A stretch of 64,000 nt of DNA, from positions 27,361,178 to 27,425,177 of the forward strand of contig CM059197.1 of the NCBI GenBank assembly GCA_030323885.1. The letters run 5' to 3'. Under the pieces are notes generated by a model, which saw only the letters and a list, made by a program, of their open reading frames with translations, made no database searches and was not told the DNA's origin. Made by a program: the position numbers and the translations under genes. This DNA is from Branchipolynoe longqiensis (lineage: Eukaryota > Annelida > Polychaeta > Phyllodocida > Polynoidae). Shown one piece after another: positions 21,121 through 31,968 of the stretch (its first letter is position 1; each line of letters begins with the position of its first letter).

Positions 21121-21344
21121 GTAGCCTTGCCATGATTCATTCATTTATCGGACAATAAATCTTACGCAAAAAACCTAAATTATAATAGATTTAGTAATGT
21201 GGCAGTCACACTACGACGACAAGGGGGTGACGACAGCCCGGCGACTGGGATTTTGTGAGATCACGACAAAATATGCAAATTCGGGCTAAGTTGGACGACA
21301 ATCGGACGACATCGGGATGACAAACGGGACGACAGCGGGACGAC

Positions 21345-22205
21345 AGTGTCTGTGTGTGTGTCTGTGAGTGTGTGACTCTGTGTCTCTGTGTGTGTCTCTA
21401 TGTGTGTGTCTGTGTCTCTGTGTCTCTGTGTGTGTCTCTGTGTGTCTCTGTGTGTGTCTCTGTGTGTGTCTCTGTGTGTGTCTCTGTGTGTGTGACTCTG
21501 TCTCTGTGTGTCTCTGTGTGTCTCTATGTGTGTGTCTGTGTCTGTGTCTCTGTGTTTCTGTGTGTGTGTCTCTGCAACAGAGACACCAAGACACAGAGAC
21601 ACACACACACAGAGTGAGTGTGAGTGTGGGTGTGGGTGTGAGTCTGAGTGTGGGTGTGGATGTGGATGTGAGTGAGAGTGAGAGTGTGAGTGTGAGTGTG
21701 ATAGTGAGTGTGAGTGTGATAGTGAGTGTGATAGTGAAGTGTGAGTGTGAGTGCGATAGTGAAGTGTGAGTGTTATAGTGAGTGTGAGTGTGATAGTGAG
21801 TGTGAGTGATAGTGAAGTGTGAGTGTGATAGTGAGTGAGTGTGAGTGTGATAGTGAGTGTGATAGTGAGTGTGAGTGTTAGTGTGAGTGTGAATGTGAGT
21901 GTGAGTGAGTGTGAGGTTTATCGCACACACAGAGACACAACAGAGACACACACACACAGACACACACACAGACACACACAGACACAGAGACACACACAGA
22001 AACACAGAGACACACACACAGAGACACACACATACACAGAGATACACACACATACACACACAGCAACAGAGACAGCAGAGACACACAGAGACACAGATAC
22101 ACAACACAGAGACACACACAGAGACACAGAGACACACACAGAGACACACACACAGACAAAGAGACACACACACAGACACAGATACACACACAGAGACACA
22201 CACGA
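21345..22205. repeat. Three linked simple-repeat tracts
   Basis: TGTGTGTCTC words (21345-21600), then GTGAGTGTGA/GATAGTGA words (21610-21915), then ACACACAGAGAC words (21924-22205). The first and third tracts are roughly complementary and could pair. Long open frames across them are artefacts. Confidence 0.9.
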
Positions 22206-22207
22206 AG

Positions 22208-22640
22208 CAGTTTCTATGAGAAATATGAAGAATGGGACGGTGCAAACATGTAGGTTTATGCGGCGGACCTGTTAGGAAGCAGTCTTCATAAGAAATATGA
22301 AGAATGGGACGGTGCAAACATGTAGGTAGGTATATGCGGCGGACCTGTTAGGAAGCAGTCTTCATGAGAAATATGAAGAATGGGACGGTGCAAACATGTA
22401 GGTTTATGCGGCGGACCTGCTAGGAAGCAGTCTTCATGAGAAATATGAAATATGAAGAATGGGACGGTGCAAACATGTAGGTATATGAGGCGGACCTGTT
22501 AGGAAGCAGTCTTCATGAGAAATATGAAATATGAAGAATGGGACGGTGCAAACATGTTGGTATATGCGGCGGACCTGTTAGGAAGCAGTCTTCATAAGAA
22601 ATATGAACAATGGGACGGTGCAAACATGTAGGTATATGCG
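22208..22640 (+). repeat. 72-bp tandem array, six units
   Basis: Six units carrying GAAATATGAAGAATGGGACGG-type sequence then TGCAAACATGTAGGTATATG and GCGGCGGACCTGTTAGGAAG. Length varies by small insertions (ATGAAAT, GTAG). One further unit lies far away inside the MITE at 7526-8206. Confidence 0.92.
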
Positions 22641-23172
22641 AGACACAGAGACACACACAGAGAGACACAGAGACACACACACACATACACACATACATCT
22701 GCTATGGAGAGAGAAGCGACGACAGCTTCACGACAAAGACGACACCTTAACGACAAAGACAACACCGTATCGACACTGGACCGACAGCGTAGCGACACCG
22801 TATCGACAGGCGAGCGACATCGCCTGTCGTCGCCTGTCGTCGCCTGTCGTCGAAGTTTTTCAACATTTCCAAAACGGCGACGACAATCCGGCGACAGGCG
22901 AGAAAATGGAGGTGATGTGGATGTGTCGCGGCGACAATCAGGCAACAATCAGGAGCCAATCAGGCGACACACGACGACACCCGACGACACTCGACGACAG
23001 ACCGGAAGTCGCTGTCGCTGGGCTGTCGTCGAGGCTTGTCGTCGTAGTGTGACAGCCACATTAGTGAGGGCTATAACCATGTGGTGCACACCATAATAGA
23101 CCGGATCCTGGTATGCTGCACCTTCCTACAATGCGGAACCTTTCTGATGGGTATATTTACTATTCTACTGCC

Positions 23173-23520
23173 TTAAGCTAAGATTCCTTACACGCGGTAT
23201 GCGGTATGCGAATGCGAATGCGAATGCGGCAAAAAATCGAAAAGCATCTAAGTCAATGGGGCTGATTCCTTACACGCGGCATGCAGCATGGGACATGGGG
23301 CATGCGGCATGCAGCATGCGGCATGCGGCATGCGAATACTGAATCGGTCCATGTAGCCATCGGTGCGGCATGTGAATGCGAACGCCCATAGACAGCAGTG
23401 TTAGAGAAACCTGACACTATGTGTGTGGGTGTGGGTGAAAGGACCCAACCCGTTCGCATACCGCATTCCGCATGCCGCATACCGCATACCGTATACCGCG
23501 TGTAAGGAATCTTAGCTTAA
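23173..23520. mobile_element. Foldback MITE with GCTAAGATTCCTTACACGCG ends
   Basis: 340-bp element (23177-23516) with near-perfect inverted ends GCTAAGATTCCTTACACGCG, flanked by TTAA on both sides (a TAA reading is also possible). The left arm has a second end word at about 23264 (GATTCCTTACACGCG). The arms are iterated GCGGTATGCG, GCGAATGC and GCATGCGGCATGC words. It is related to the MITE at 7526, including the CAAAAAATC segment between end-word copies. Confidence 0.85.
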
Positions 23521-23702
23521 ATCACCAATCAGCTTCATTGGTCAATTTGGTTGCAAGGAGGTTTTTGGTGCAACATCTGCAAGCAAGGAGCTTGGCAACC
23601 ACTGAGGACCTATTTGCGACCAATTGTGACCACTTTGCAACCACCTGTTCTGTAGACGCAAGGATGTCGCAAAGTGGTCGCAAGCCTAATGTGACTAGGG
23701 TA
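23521..23702. mobile_element. Harbinger-like MITE, right part only
   Basis: Contains TTGGTTGCAAGGAGGTTTTTGG, GGTCGCAAGCCTAATGTGACTAG, relatives of the right half of 3149-3738. It ends at 23702, followed by TTA. The left part is missing next to the MITE ending at 23516. Confidence 0.7.
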
Positions 23703-23705
23703 TTA

Positions 23706-23795
23706 GTTGGATATATGGAGGATCAAATCTGGATACCTGTTTTGGTTTAGAACATTTGATACTTTCAATTTCATTGGGTTATGCAGTTCTAACAG
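23706..23795 (-). mobile_element. GCATAGTCC MITE fragment
   Basis: GTTGGATATATGGAGGATCAA and TTTCATTGGGTTATGCAG match one end of the minus-strand GCATAGTCC family. Confidence 0.6.
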
Positions 23796-23833
23796 TGATC
23801 TTGATAGATTTCTATTTACTACTGCTAAATCGG

Positions 23834-24060
23834 ACCGGGCGGAAGGTCAGGAGTTTGAAACCCGGCTGAGTCAAAGCAATGACAAGGACTGGTTACTAGT
23901 ATCCCGATACTGTGACTGTGTGGGATATCGGGTCATGGTGTCGGTGGTCTGGTCTCTCCACAGTGGGGCAGTACCAAGAGTGCGCACCATCACAAGTCAG
24001 TATTCTACCCAACATTATATAACCCTAGATGTTGCCAGAATGTAGAACTCCAACAAACAA
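23834..24060 (+). mobile_element. SINE, B-type head with long tail, partly deleted
   Basis: CGGGCGGAAGGTCAGGAGTT, CGGCTGAGTCAAAGCAATGAC, then a gap in the body and a tail ending CCCTAGATGTTGCCAGAATG. Confidence 0.75.
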
Positions 24061-24069
24061 AGCAAAAGA

Positions 24070-24250
24070 TGCTTTACCTGGTTTTCCGTGTCACTAGAGT
24101 AGAACCAAGGCTTGGGTTTCTCAGGATCAGGATGATGCAACTGAGTAGGATATCGCATTACGGTGCCGGCGGCAAGGTCCCCTAGTACGTTGTAATGAGT
24201 GCGAAATGCCACAGGTCAGTACTGCTCCTGATCTGAGCTTAGATGTTGGG
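24070..24250 (+). mobile_element. Decayed SINE
   Basis: GGCTTGGGTTTCTCAGGATC, TGCAACTGAGTAGGATATCG, GGTGCCGGCGGC and TCCTGATCTGAGCTTAGATG follow the body and tail order of the long-tail family with many changes. Confidence 0.6.
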
Positions 24251-24582
24251 GTCAATTTTCTTATCCTCATATATGGAGATTTCAGCCAATAACCGTTGCA
24301 GGTTATGGCGTCAATTCGATCCGCCGACCGACATATCGATGATATATGGCTATGCACCTGAAAATGATAGGCTTGTGTTGTATCGGGTATTGATGCTTTA
24401 TTGGCATACACGTCCATGCGTATAGCCAAGTCCAAAAGCCGTGATATAATAATAGTATACAAGTATTTATAAAGATTGATGTATTGGTATATCCTTAACA
24501 CACTATCAATGTCTGAGTTCTTATCAGTTTGCATAGTAAATAGTATGTATTAATCGCAGCTGAATAGCCCTGCTTTAGATGA
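24251..24582. other. No recognisable feature
   Basis: Unassigned sequence. Confidence 0.5.
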
Positions 24583-24636
24583 ATACCATGCCAGCGGCAT
24601 CATGATTCGATATCCCACTCAGTCAGTTATCATGAC
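24583..24636 (-). mobile_element. SINE body fragment
   Basis: ATGCCAGCGGCATCATGATT and CCCACTCAGTCAGTTATCATG match the minus-strand body. Confidence 0.65.
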
Positions 24637-24967
24637 ATTAAAACTGCATAGTTCCATCAACATATCAAATTCGTGAAGACTGAAGCATTTGTTATGATTT
24701 GATCCTACATATCTAACTTAAATACTGGTGCACTTATTAAATATTCTGTGTTGTATATAATGGAATACTAAGTCAATTTAATGGAACATGTAGCTGCTGA
24801 CCATGCTTAGACAATTAAATTTTGTATTTGTGCACTTCAAGTACCTCCAAATAACTAAAATAGAAGTTCCTTCAAATCAATGCAGGATAGATTATCTCGA
24901 TCAACCTAATATATTTATCTGGACACAAATACAGAAACCCAAAACCCTCGAACTATGCAAATTTGAG
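24637..24967 (+). mobile_element. GCATAGTCC MITE
   Basis: About 330 bp from CATTAAAACTGCATAGTTCC to CGAACTATGCAAATTTGAG, with the family's internal order (CTACATATCTAACTTAAATA, ATCTCGATCAACCTAATATA). Terminal repeats are still recognisable. Confidence 0.8.
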
Positions 24968-25575
24968 CCTAATTAATTTAATTTAAAGCAGGGACAATTA
25001 CACTGTTTGAACATTTAGATTTTGCATGTTTAGATTATAGTCACCATGTGTATGGAACCTAACCATTTGAAATATATCTAAACCCACTCCTCTGAAATTG
25101 TATTAGCATACCAAAACTGGTTAATGTGCTTACGTCGTACAGTGTTTAAATAGCTGTAGTCTTCACCAACCGCCTTTTCTTTTTATAACTAATCTTCCAG
25201 CCATGTGACAATACAATTATTTACAATGTATTTATATTGTTATAATATACATATGATGTATAACGTATTATGCAAGTATACATGCTAGGGGAACATATAC
25301 GCATCACTATTATTCCTTCATAGGCACCATAGTGGAGTGCCCCCTCCCCTCAGCTGTCTGGGTAATTGTATACGCCCCCCCCCCCCCCCCCTCGCGCGGC
25401 CAGTATATATGTATGCATGTGTGTAGGGTGATTTTACAATATGAACTAGTAAATATGGATCGGATTGTAAGTTGAAAAATAACAATATTATCTTAATTAT
25501 CCTAAATAAGTATATATAGTAAATACAGAAAAACACTTATAAATGAAAAATAAATGTAATATAGACATATCTGCA
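24968..25575. other. No gene; AT-rich with a long C run
   Basis: AT-rich sequence with a C run of about 16-20 bases near 25374-25393. Nothing else was identified. Confidence 0.5.
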
Positions 25576-25765
25576 TGAACTACAGTGACTGGTGCTGTAC
25601 ATTATACAGCAGGAGCCACTCCCTTAATTCTACAGGATCGGTGCTGTAACTAATACAGCACTGATCAAACTTAGATTATTTAGACTGTCAACTACAATAG
25701 TAAGATGGCCGGAAGACCTGTGCTCCGGCTCTGACAAATGTCATATTCAGATGAATAAATACTTT
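25576..25765 (-). repeat. GTGCTGTA repeat, copy 1
   Basis: About 190 bp present three times in the window (also 31243-31420 and 46183-46383, opposite strand). Landmarks are ACAGTGACTGGTGCTGTACA, TATACAGCAGGAGCCACTCC, AGGATCGGTGCTGTAACTAA, TACAGCACTGATCAA and AGTAAGATGGCCGGAAGAC. Repeated GTGCTGTA/TACAGCAC words could pair into hairpins. Confidence 0.75.
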
Positions 25766-25958
25766 ACCCCCCTCCCAAAAAATAGACATACCATGATGAA
25801 TATATAGTTTGTTATGACTGAGGGTTACTTATAACAATATTGGTAGTGGGGATGGGTGCAAGTGCAGTATTATGTAGGGCATGTTGGGTTTTATTGTGGG
25901 AGGTGGTATATGGGTGGGTTCGGAATCCATGTGTATGTATAACGATTAGGTCATTCAG

Positions 25959-26290
25959 GGAGCAGGACGTAGCTCACACGGTAGAGGGTCCAGCTGCGAA
26001 GATGTGGGTCATTTCTATCGATCCTGCTCACTGGGTCCATTTGCAGTTTGGGTTATTTTCCATTCAAACTGGTGGTCCACACCTGGTTCATCAAATAATG
26101 TGGTATGTGCTATTCTGTCTCTGGGAAAGTGCATGTAAAAGACCCCTTGCTGCTTATCGGAAAGAGTAGCCTATCTGGCGGCAGAATGTTTCCTCTAAAG
26201 AAATGTGACAGACTGACCAAATGTTTAATGTCCAATAGCCGATGATAAAAATCAATGTGGTCTAGAGGCGTTGTGAAATAGAACAAACCT
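25959..26290 (+). mobile_element. Meta-type SINE, copy 1
   Basis: tRNA-like head GCAGGACGTAGCTCACACGG with a box-B-like ATCGATCCTGC, then GGGTCCATTTGCAGTTTGGG, TGTGGTATGTGCTATTCTGT, AGTGCATGTAAAAGACCCC, TGCTTATCGGAAAGAGTAGC, GGTTTCCTC-like, and a 3' end CTAGAGGCGTTGTGAAATAG. I recognise this body and tail from memory as the Meta-type SINE common in molluscs. That recognition was not tested by search. Confidence 0.75.
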
Positions 26291-26769
26291 TTCAGAGAAT
26301 CTTTCTTGAAGATTTATACTGCCTATTATGGATAAGTCTGAATAGACTTGTTTTGACCAATAGAAAGTCAGAGCCTACACCTTTACCGACCCAAGGGATT
26401 TTTAACCTCCGACACCACATAGACATGGCATGAGAGCAACTGGCCTTTGATGACACTCTAAGTTATACACAGCGGTGGAAATCCAAATTGGCAGAAGTTG
26501 GGGCATGGGGAACCTTCAGATTCGGAGTGCGACCTAGACAAAAGTCTGACACTCTAACCACTCCACCACAGAGAACACTACTCAATTATGGAGTGGTTAG
26601 ATGTATCTCTTCACTTTCCGGCTGTGTATACTTGCATTGTGAATTGCTATTGGGTCATCCAACATTTTCGAAATGGTCACGGCCGTGCAAAGAATACAAC
26701 GTAGGAGAAGGTGGGGTGGGGGTGTAAAGTCAAGGAGACTTATATAATTTAATAAAGTGTTGATATTTT
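26291..26769. other. No recognisable feature
   Basis: Unassigned. The 79-residue open frame at 26488-26727 has no motif I recognise and no supporting context. Confidence 0.5.
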
Positions 26770-26908
26770 TGGGGGACTTTATATTCTGTCGTAAAATGTT
26801 GATGTATATATACTTCTTTGCGGGGTTGGGCAGGGGAGGGGCATCTGGAAAACTAGTACTCTTTGTACTACATTGAAAATGTTGAAAACTTTGGATGACC
26901 CCTTAGGT
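26770..26908. mobile_element. Possible decayed MITE of the AATGTTGAT group
   Basis: Left GGGGGACTTTATATTCTGTC and AAAATGTTGATGTATATA; right GAAAATGTTGAAAACTTTGG then ATGACCCC. It resembles the element at 43217-43480 at its right end. Ends are not cleanly complementary. Confidence 0.45.
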
Positions 26909-27594
26909 AATGGTGATGGAGGTTTTAAGATTTGGTGGGAGTATGCTGATATCTTTGTTACAATACTGTGAGTTTTAGATTCCAGAATTACGTAACCTCC
27001 TGCTTACTACACACCCAGCTAACCATTCTGTTTATATTAAATGCCAGACCAGACCAAATTAACTATACCAACTTATAAGAGATAGCTCCAACCCTACAGC
27101 ACATACACCTCACCTACGATAACAACACAGTTATACAGCAACCTGCCACATTAACCCACCGTCATGATATGACCTTAGATGTTGCCCCTACATAAAACTC
27201 CAACAACCAACAACCACCTTACCCCACAATACTGAACTTAACCCTGATAGCTAACCCACTAACACATTAAACTTCAATTTTAATTTATTATTATACCCTG
27301 CCTAGGTACATGCAGAGGTACTTGTTAACAATGCAATTTACATGGTGGCAATCCCAGAGCCTCGGTCATCATAAAATTATGTTCTGTTCAATAAATTGTT
27401 TTACAAAAAAAAGAAGTCTTAATGACGAGTACATTACAAATAGCTAGTTGTTCCAGACATATCTAGGAGGGCTACTCTCTGCTACCTCTGGTTATGGTCG
27501 TCATAGTGGCACAGGTCACTGCGATTTAATTTGTTATATCAGGTCAAATTGGTTACTTATGAAACTTGAACTGGTACTGCCACTCCCTTGTATA
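26909..27594. other. No gene; one SINE tail fragment
   Basis: 27160-27215 carries GATATGACCTTAGATGTTGC followed by CATAAAACTCCAACAACC, a plus-strand SINE tail end. The rest is unassigned. Confidence 0.6.
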
Positions 27595-28433
27595 TAACAA
27601 TAATAATATATTTATTTCCACATGATCAATGTAAACACAAGTTGATATTTCTATCAGTAATGTTTTCACATCAAAAAGGAGAAAGCAGAAGTACAATACT
27701 TAAGAAATACACAGCTACATTGCTTATACCATAGAAATAATAAATAGAGAAATAAAAGTTAAAAGCATATCAACATTACCCTCAATACTGTAAATTACAT
27801 CTCAATATTTATGTACTAGACTACTATGGGTTTTCCTTCTGATGAAGCTTAAATATTTTCTTTTTATACATTCGTTGAAACATATAAATGTTTTTTGAAC
27901 ATTTGATATTATCGTCAAGTGAATTCCATATTTTCTTTAAAGTTGTTCTTGCAAATACTTGTCTTAGGTTGTTAGTCTGCCTTGTGTCATGGCTACTATC
28001 TGAACTTATTTTGAATATAGACTGTAGATTATTTGGCAGTAGCCCTTTGTTTGCATCGTAAATTATCATACTAGATTTGATCTTAACCAAGTCTATTAAT
28101 TTTAATACATGAAGATCAAAGAACAGCTTATTAGTCTGCTCTCGATATCCAATGTTGCAAACAATTCTCACTGCTTTCTTTTTGTAGCAAATAAATACAC
28201 TCCATATTTGTTTTATATGCACTTCCCCATACTTCACAACAATACGATACATAAGGCAGAAATAATGAATAATACAACATTAAGCATGCATTTTTGCTTC
28301 GTACACATTTTGCCTTGTGCATAATTGCAATTGCTTTGGACAATTTAGATTTAATCATACTAATATGCTTTTTCCAATGCAGTTTATGATCTATTCGCAT
28401 CCCTAGTATATGCCAAAGCTTACAAACATACAC
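27595..28433 (-). mobile_element. Non-LTR retrotransposon 3' fragment
   Basis: 5'-truncated LINE on the minus strand. The RT C-terminal region lies at 27824-28433, followed by about 230 bp of AT-rich 3' sequence ending in an AATAAATATATTATTATTG-type tail near 27600. The abrupt 5' edge and tail-bearing 3' edge are the usual shape of a target-primed insertion. Confidence 0.8.
27824..28433 (-). pseudogene. LINE reverse transcriptase C-terminal region, frameshifted
   Basis: Two overlapping frames (28131-28433 then 27824-28252) cover the end of a non-LTR reverse transcriptase. Visible hallmarks in order are LGMRIDHKLHWKKHI, YYSLFLPYVSYCCEVWG, YKKKAVRIV, LHVLKLIDLVKIKS, DTRQTNNLRQ and IWNSLDDNIK. 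The frame changes near 28165-28180, inside the LLQK segment. The catalytic palm with its YxDD box would lie upstream and is absent. The spacing of motifs resembles CR1/Jockey-type elements, but I cannot fix the clade. Nonfunctional. Confidence 0.8.
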
Positions 28434-29150
28434 TATGACGATGTTAGTTTACTAAGACTATCCCCCCCCCCTAATATTCCGCCCTCCCTCCCCCATACAC
28501 AAAAAAAACCCACAAAAAACACCAGCAACACACATAGTCACCACACCATACAATCTCCTCTTTTTCATGTTTTATTGCAATTTATTTTTTCATCGCATTT
28601 GATGCACGCAAAGTCAATTTGTGTAAATCATTTTTACAAATATGGTATGTTCAAGTGCGGCCTGTGTCAAACTGCTGTACAAATAGCTTTTCAGAATAAG
28701 AACGTAAAATCTGCCCAGGAAAATAAGCCCCACAAAATACACACAAAGAAGACAGACGCAGTACGGCTGGAGAGGGATCCAGTGACATGGGCCCAGGCAA
28801 GTAGCTGGGAATGTATGTGTGGGTGTGTGTGAGTGAGTGTGTGAGTGGGTGTTGTGTGCGTACGGTATGTGTGGCTGCTGGAATATATGTAGCAGTGCCA
28901 TTGTTAAAGCTTTGACTAATGCCAATAACCTAAATCGCATTAAATAAAATGCTATGCAGAGGATACTGCCAATAATGGAATAACTTATGGTATAGGAATG
29001 TATGTCTATATATATATATGTGATATATGATTAATTATGGGAGTATGAACAAAGATATGGGAACTCCCAGTTTATATATATATATGTAGGTGAGCGCAGC
29101 GGAGGGGAGGGGAGCATGCCTCGCCCCACCCTAACATTAATTATGACCAT
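28434..29150. other. No gene; short simple repeats
   Basis: A C run near 28461-28470, an A run near 28501-28508, a GTGTGTGTGAGTGAGTG stretch at about 28822-28840 and TATATATATA runs near 29010 and 29075. The frame at 28410-28832 has no recognisable domain. Confidence 0.5.
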
Positions 29151-29158
29151 CATGGGAT

Positions 29159-29571
29159 ATAGATAAAAGATTCACCCCATACTTACAGTACAGGGGTGAA
29201 AACCAACCCATTAGAAAAGCTGGCGAAGAATTTCGACATACTGGGTTAATTAACTGAGCTGGTAAATTCTTAATTTAAGATGCACAATATATTCTTTATG
29301 TACGTCTTCATATGTACCCGCTACTTTTGAGTTGGAAAATATAATAAAACATTAATGCAATTTAAAAGTGAAATCGATGGCATTCTCTGGCCGCCATCTT
29401 GTCTTTTTGTATTCTCTCCCATTTCATCAACTCTGCGTTGCTATAAGTAACCATTTGACACTGGTGCCAGGCATTCAACTTCCTGTTCCATACTAAAGCT
29501 ATTTTCACCCGTATTTAGACTATGTTGTCGTTCACACCTGTACTGGAAGTACTGTGTGAATCTTTTATCTA
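29159..29571. mobile_element. hAT-like MITE, copy 3
   Basis: 413 bp from ATAGATAAAAGATTCACCCC to GTGAATCTTTTATCTA. TSD CATGGGAT at 29151-29158 and CATGAGAT at 29572-29579, one mismatch. Confidence 0.9.
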
Positions 29572-29765
29572 CATGAGATAGTGCAAGAACTGGTTAGCTC
29601 GGTATCAAAGATAATGTGACTGAGTGGCATATCAGGTCATGGTTCCCTGCTCTTCCGCTGGAACCTCACTATAAAATCGCTACCAGTCTACACGGTCACA
29701 AGTCGGTATTAGTCCTGATAGGACCTTAGATATTGCTAGGATGTAAAACCCAAACAAACAAAACA
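29572..29765 (+). mobile_element. SINE, long tail, 5' part missing
   Basis: Starts after the MITE with GTGCAAGAACTGGTTAGCTC and runs to CTTAGATATTGCTAGGATGT and AAAACCCAAACAAACAAAAC. The head is not visible left of the MITE. Confidence 0.8.
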
Positions 29766-29802
29766 TCATCAAAGTACTCTGTGCGTATCTTACAAAAACC
29801 AG

Positions 29803-30075
29803 CATCCAGTGCGGGAAGTAGTGGGTTCGAACCCCGACCGAGTCAAACCAATTACTGACAAAATGTATGCTTTTCGCTACCTAGTCTGGCGCTCGTCATG
29901 CAAGTACTGACTGGTTGGCCCCAGTATGAGGACTGAGTGGAATATCAGGTCAAGGTGCTGGCGGCCCGGCCTGTAAAGTCGCCTTGAGTGCACACTGTCA
30001 CAAGTTGGTACCCGTCCTGATGTGACCTTAAATGTTTGTGGATGGACGTACAATCCCGACCAAGAAACAAACACA
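29803..30075 (+). mobile_element. SINE, B-type head with long tail
   Basis: CAGTGCGGGAAGTAGTGGGTTCGAACCCCG-type head end (box B intact), GAGTCAAACCAATTACTGAC, shortened body, tail GTCCTGATGTGACCTTAAATG. Confidence 0.82.
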
Positions 30076-30371
30076 CAAATGATGCATTCTGACGAATACA
30101 ATTAAATTTTAATAAATTAAACCGTGGACTTATCTGAAATCCTGCGATAGATTCCTAAATAGATCAAATTTATTACCAAATACCGTTCGTGTCAGATCCC
30201 ATATTAAAGCGCGTAGTTGTCAGAATGATTGGCGCACATATCAAAATAGGTGAATTATTTAGCTGTTAAATGGTTGTCTAAAACCAATCTGCTGTGCATT
30301 GTAACCGAACTGAGCAGCAGTAGAGGTCTGCTTCTTTATTCACAGAATACAGGTTTAAACAAGAACTGCAC
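30076..30371. other. No recognisable feature
   Basis: Unassigned sequence. Confidence 0.5.
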
Positions 30372-30379
30372 GCAGTGAC

Positions 30380-30786
30380 CTAGATAAAGGATTCACCCGG
30401 TACTCAGTACACGGGTGAATACCAACCCTATATAAAAACGGTTGAAAATGTGGGTCAATGAAATGAGAGCTTAATTTCACAATGTAAGAAGCAACAATTA
30501 TTCTTTACATATGTCTTATTATTAGCCCGCTACCTTTGAGTTGAAAAATATTATATAATATCTAGTTTAATAAGATTTAAAAGTGAAATCGACGGCATTC
30601 TATGGCTGCCATCTTGCCTTTTTGCATTCTCTCCCATTTCACCAACTCTGTGCCGATATAAGTATCCATTTGATAGTGGAGGCAAGCATTCTACTCCCTG
30701 TTCCATACTAAAGCTATTTTCGCCCTTATTTAGACTACATTGTCATTAACCCGTGTACTACAAGTACCGGGTGAATCTTTTATCTA
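30380..30786. mobile_element. hAT-like MITE, copy 4
   Basis: 407 bp from CTAGATAAAGGATTCACCCG to GGGTGAATCTTTTATCTA. Exact 8-bp TSD GCAGTGAC at 30372-30379 and 30787-30794. Confidence 0.95.
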
Positions 30787-30892
30787 GCAGTGACCGAGCA
30801 ATAATTTTACAATGCCATTCATGAATGCAACTTTGGTGTAATTTGGAGTTTCTTTTGTTCAGCATGATGAGCTGGCCTTTGATCTCTATAGA

Positions 30893-30957
30893 GATACGCC
30901 GTCCTGATATGACCTTATATGTTGCCAGGAGGTAAAACCCCAACAACCAACCAACCT
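30893..30957 (+). mobile_element. SINE tail fragment
   Basis: CGTCCTGATATGACCTTATATG, GCCAGGAGGTAAAACCCCAAC and a CAAC-rich end. Confidence 0.8.
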
Positions 30958-31242
30958 ATGGAGGTACACAATAGTACCTGTCTTCAGTCACCCCTGTAAT
31001 CTACGGACCACTACTCCGTCTGGACAGTCCCCCGCTCGCACCCCCCGCACCCCCCACCCCAATATACTAACTGTTTTGATTTCATGTGATTCTCCCCCCC
31101 CCCCCACCCCCACCCCTGCGCCCTCTGTACCTCCTTCCTGCTTTGTTGACAATAACAGGGCAGCTGCTATGTGAGGACAACATAGCTTTGGATTAAGCGT
31201 TGTCCGCTGAAGGGAGGTACTACTGAATGATAGGTAAACTGG

Positions 31243-31420
31243 CATGACATTTTTCAGTGCTGGAGCCCTGGTCTTCCGGCCATCTTACTATTAAAATTGA
31301 TAGTCTCAATAATCTAAGTTTGATCAGTGCTGTATTAGTTACAGCACCGATCCTGTAGAATTAAGGGAGCGGCTCCTGCTGTATAATGTATAGCACCAGT
31401 CACCTGTAGTTCATGCAAAA
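31243..31420 (+). repeat. GTGCTGTA repeat, copy 2
   Basis: Plus-strand copy: CTGGTCTTCCGGCCATCTTAC, GATCAGTGCTGTATTAGTTA, CAGCACCGATCCTGTAGAAT, GGCTCCTGCTGTATAATGTA. Confidence 0.75.
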
Positions 31421-31474
31421 ATGTTGGGGTTGGCTATTATGCCAATTATGGCCTTTGCTTATATATTGTCTTGG

Positions 31475-31602
31475 GGTGATGAAAATGGGAAATATTGTGC
31501 CCAGAGCAGGATTTAAAGCGACATTTCTTGCCATTCCGCGGATGGCGCGCTAACTAGTACACTACCTAAAAGCTCTATGATGCAATCACACTCATCCCCC
31601 TG
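31475..31602 (-). mobile_element. Gln-headed SINE
   Basis: Minus-strand copy: GGTGATGAAAATGGGAAATA, GAGCAGGATTTAAA, TTGCCATTCCGCGGATGGCG and TAACTAGTACACTACCTAAA (box A complement). Compare 58738-58907. Confidence 0.7.
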
Positions 31603-31612
31603 TAATTGTGAC

Positions 31613-31968
31613 CATACGGGATGGCCGAATGAATTGAGCGTCCATCTTCCGTTTTGGTAGATCTTGGGGTTCGAACCCACGGGTTCGAGCCTTGGTCGAA
31701 TCAAACCGATGACTTATGAATTGATACTTGTCGCTTCCTAGCCAGGTGCTCGGCATTATTAGGATAGGGCAAGGACTGGTTAGCTCAGGGTCAAGATAAT
31801 GTGATTGAGTGGGATATCAGCTTATGGTACCGGCAGCCTGATTTCGCAGTGTGGCAGGACTATTATGTCGCCATGAGTGTGCAGTGTCACTTGTTGGTAG
31901 CCATCCTGATATGACCTTATATGTTTCCAGGGCGTAAAGCTCCAACAACCAACCAACCAACCAACCAG
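31613..31968 (+). mobile_element. SINE, A-type head with long tail, full length
   Basis: Head ACGGGATGGCCGAATGAATT, GAGCGTCCATCTTCC, two box-B-like GGTTCGAACCC/GGGTTCGAGCC stretches, body, and tail ending in (CCAA)n. Clear full-length copy. Confidence 0.93.

Larger units (their letters stand above)
21198..23060 (-). mobile_element. Large satellite-bearing foldback element, copy 2
   Basis: 1,863 bp. Left end TGTGGCAGTCACACTACGAC, right end its near-complement. Flanks are TAA (21195-21197) and TTA (23061-23063), an imperfect 3-bp TSD. The left arm matches the right arm of 9159-10855 in reverse (GGACGACAATCGGACGACAT words and an AATATGCAAATTCGGGCTAA core). The right arm matches that copy's left arm (GAAGTCGCTGTCGC). 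So it is the same family, inverted. Inside lie a TCTGTG tract, a GTGAGT/GTGATA tract, an ACACAGAG tract and a 72-bp array instead of the 31-bp satellite. Confidence 0.85.

Noticed and set aside
21286..22317. 343-residue open frame rich in Cys/Val/Ser and Thr/His
   Set aside because: It crosses three simple-repeat tracts and the 72-bp array; no domain and no start context.
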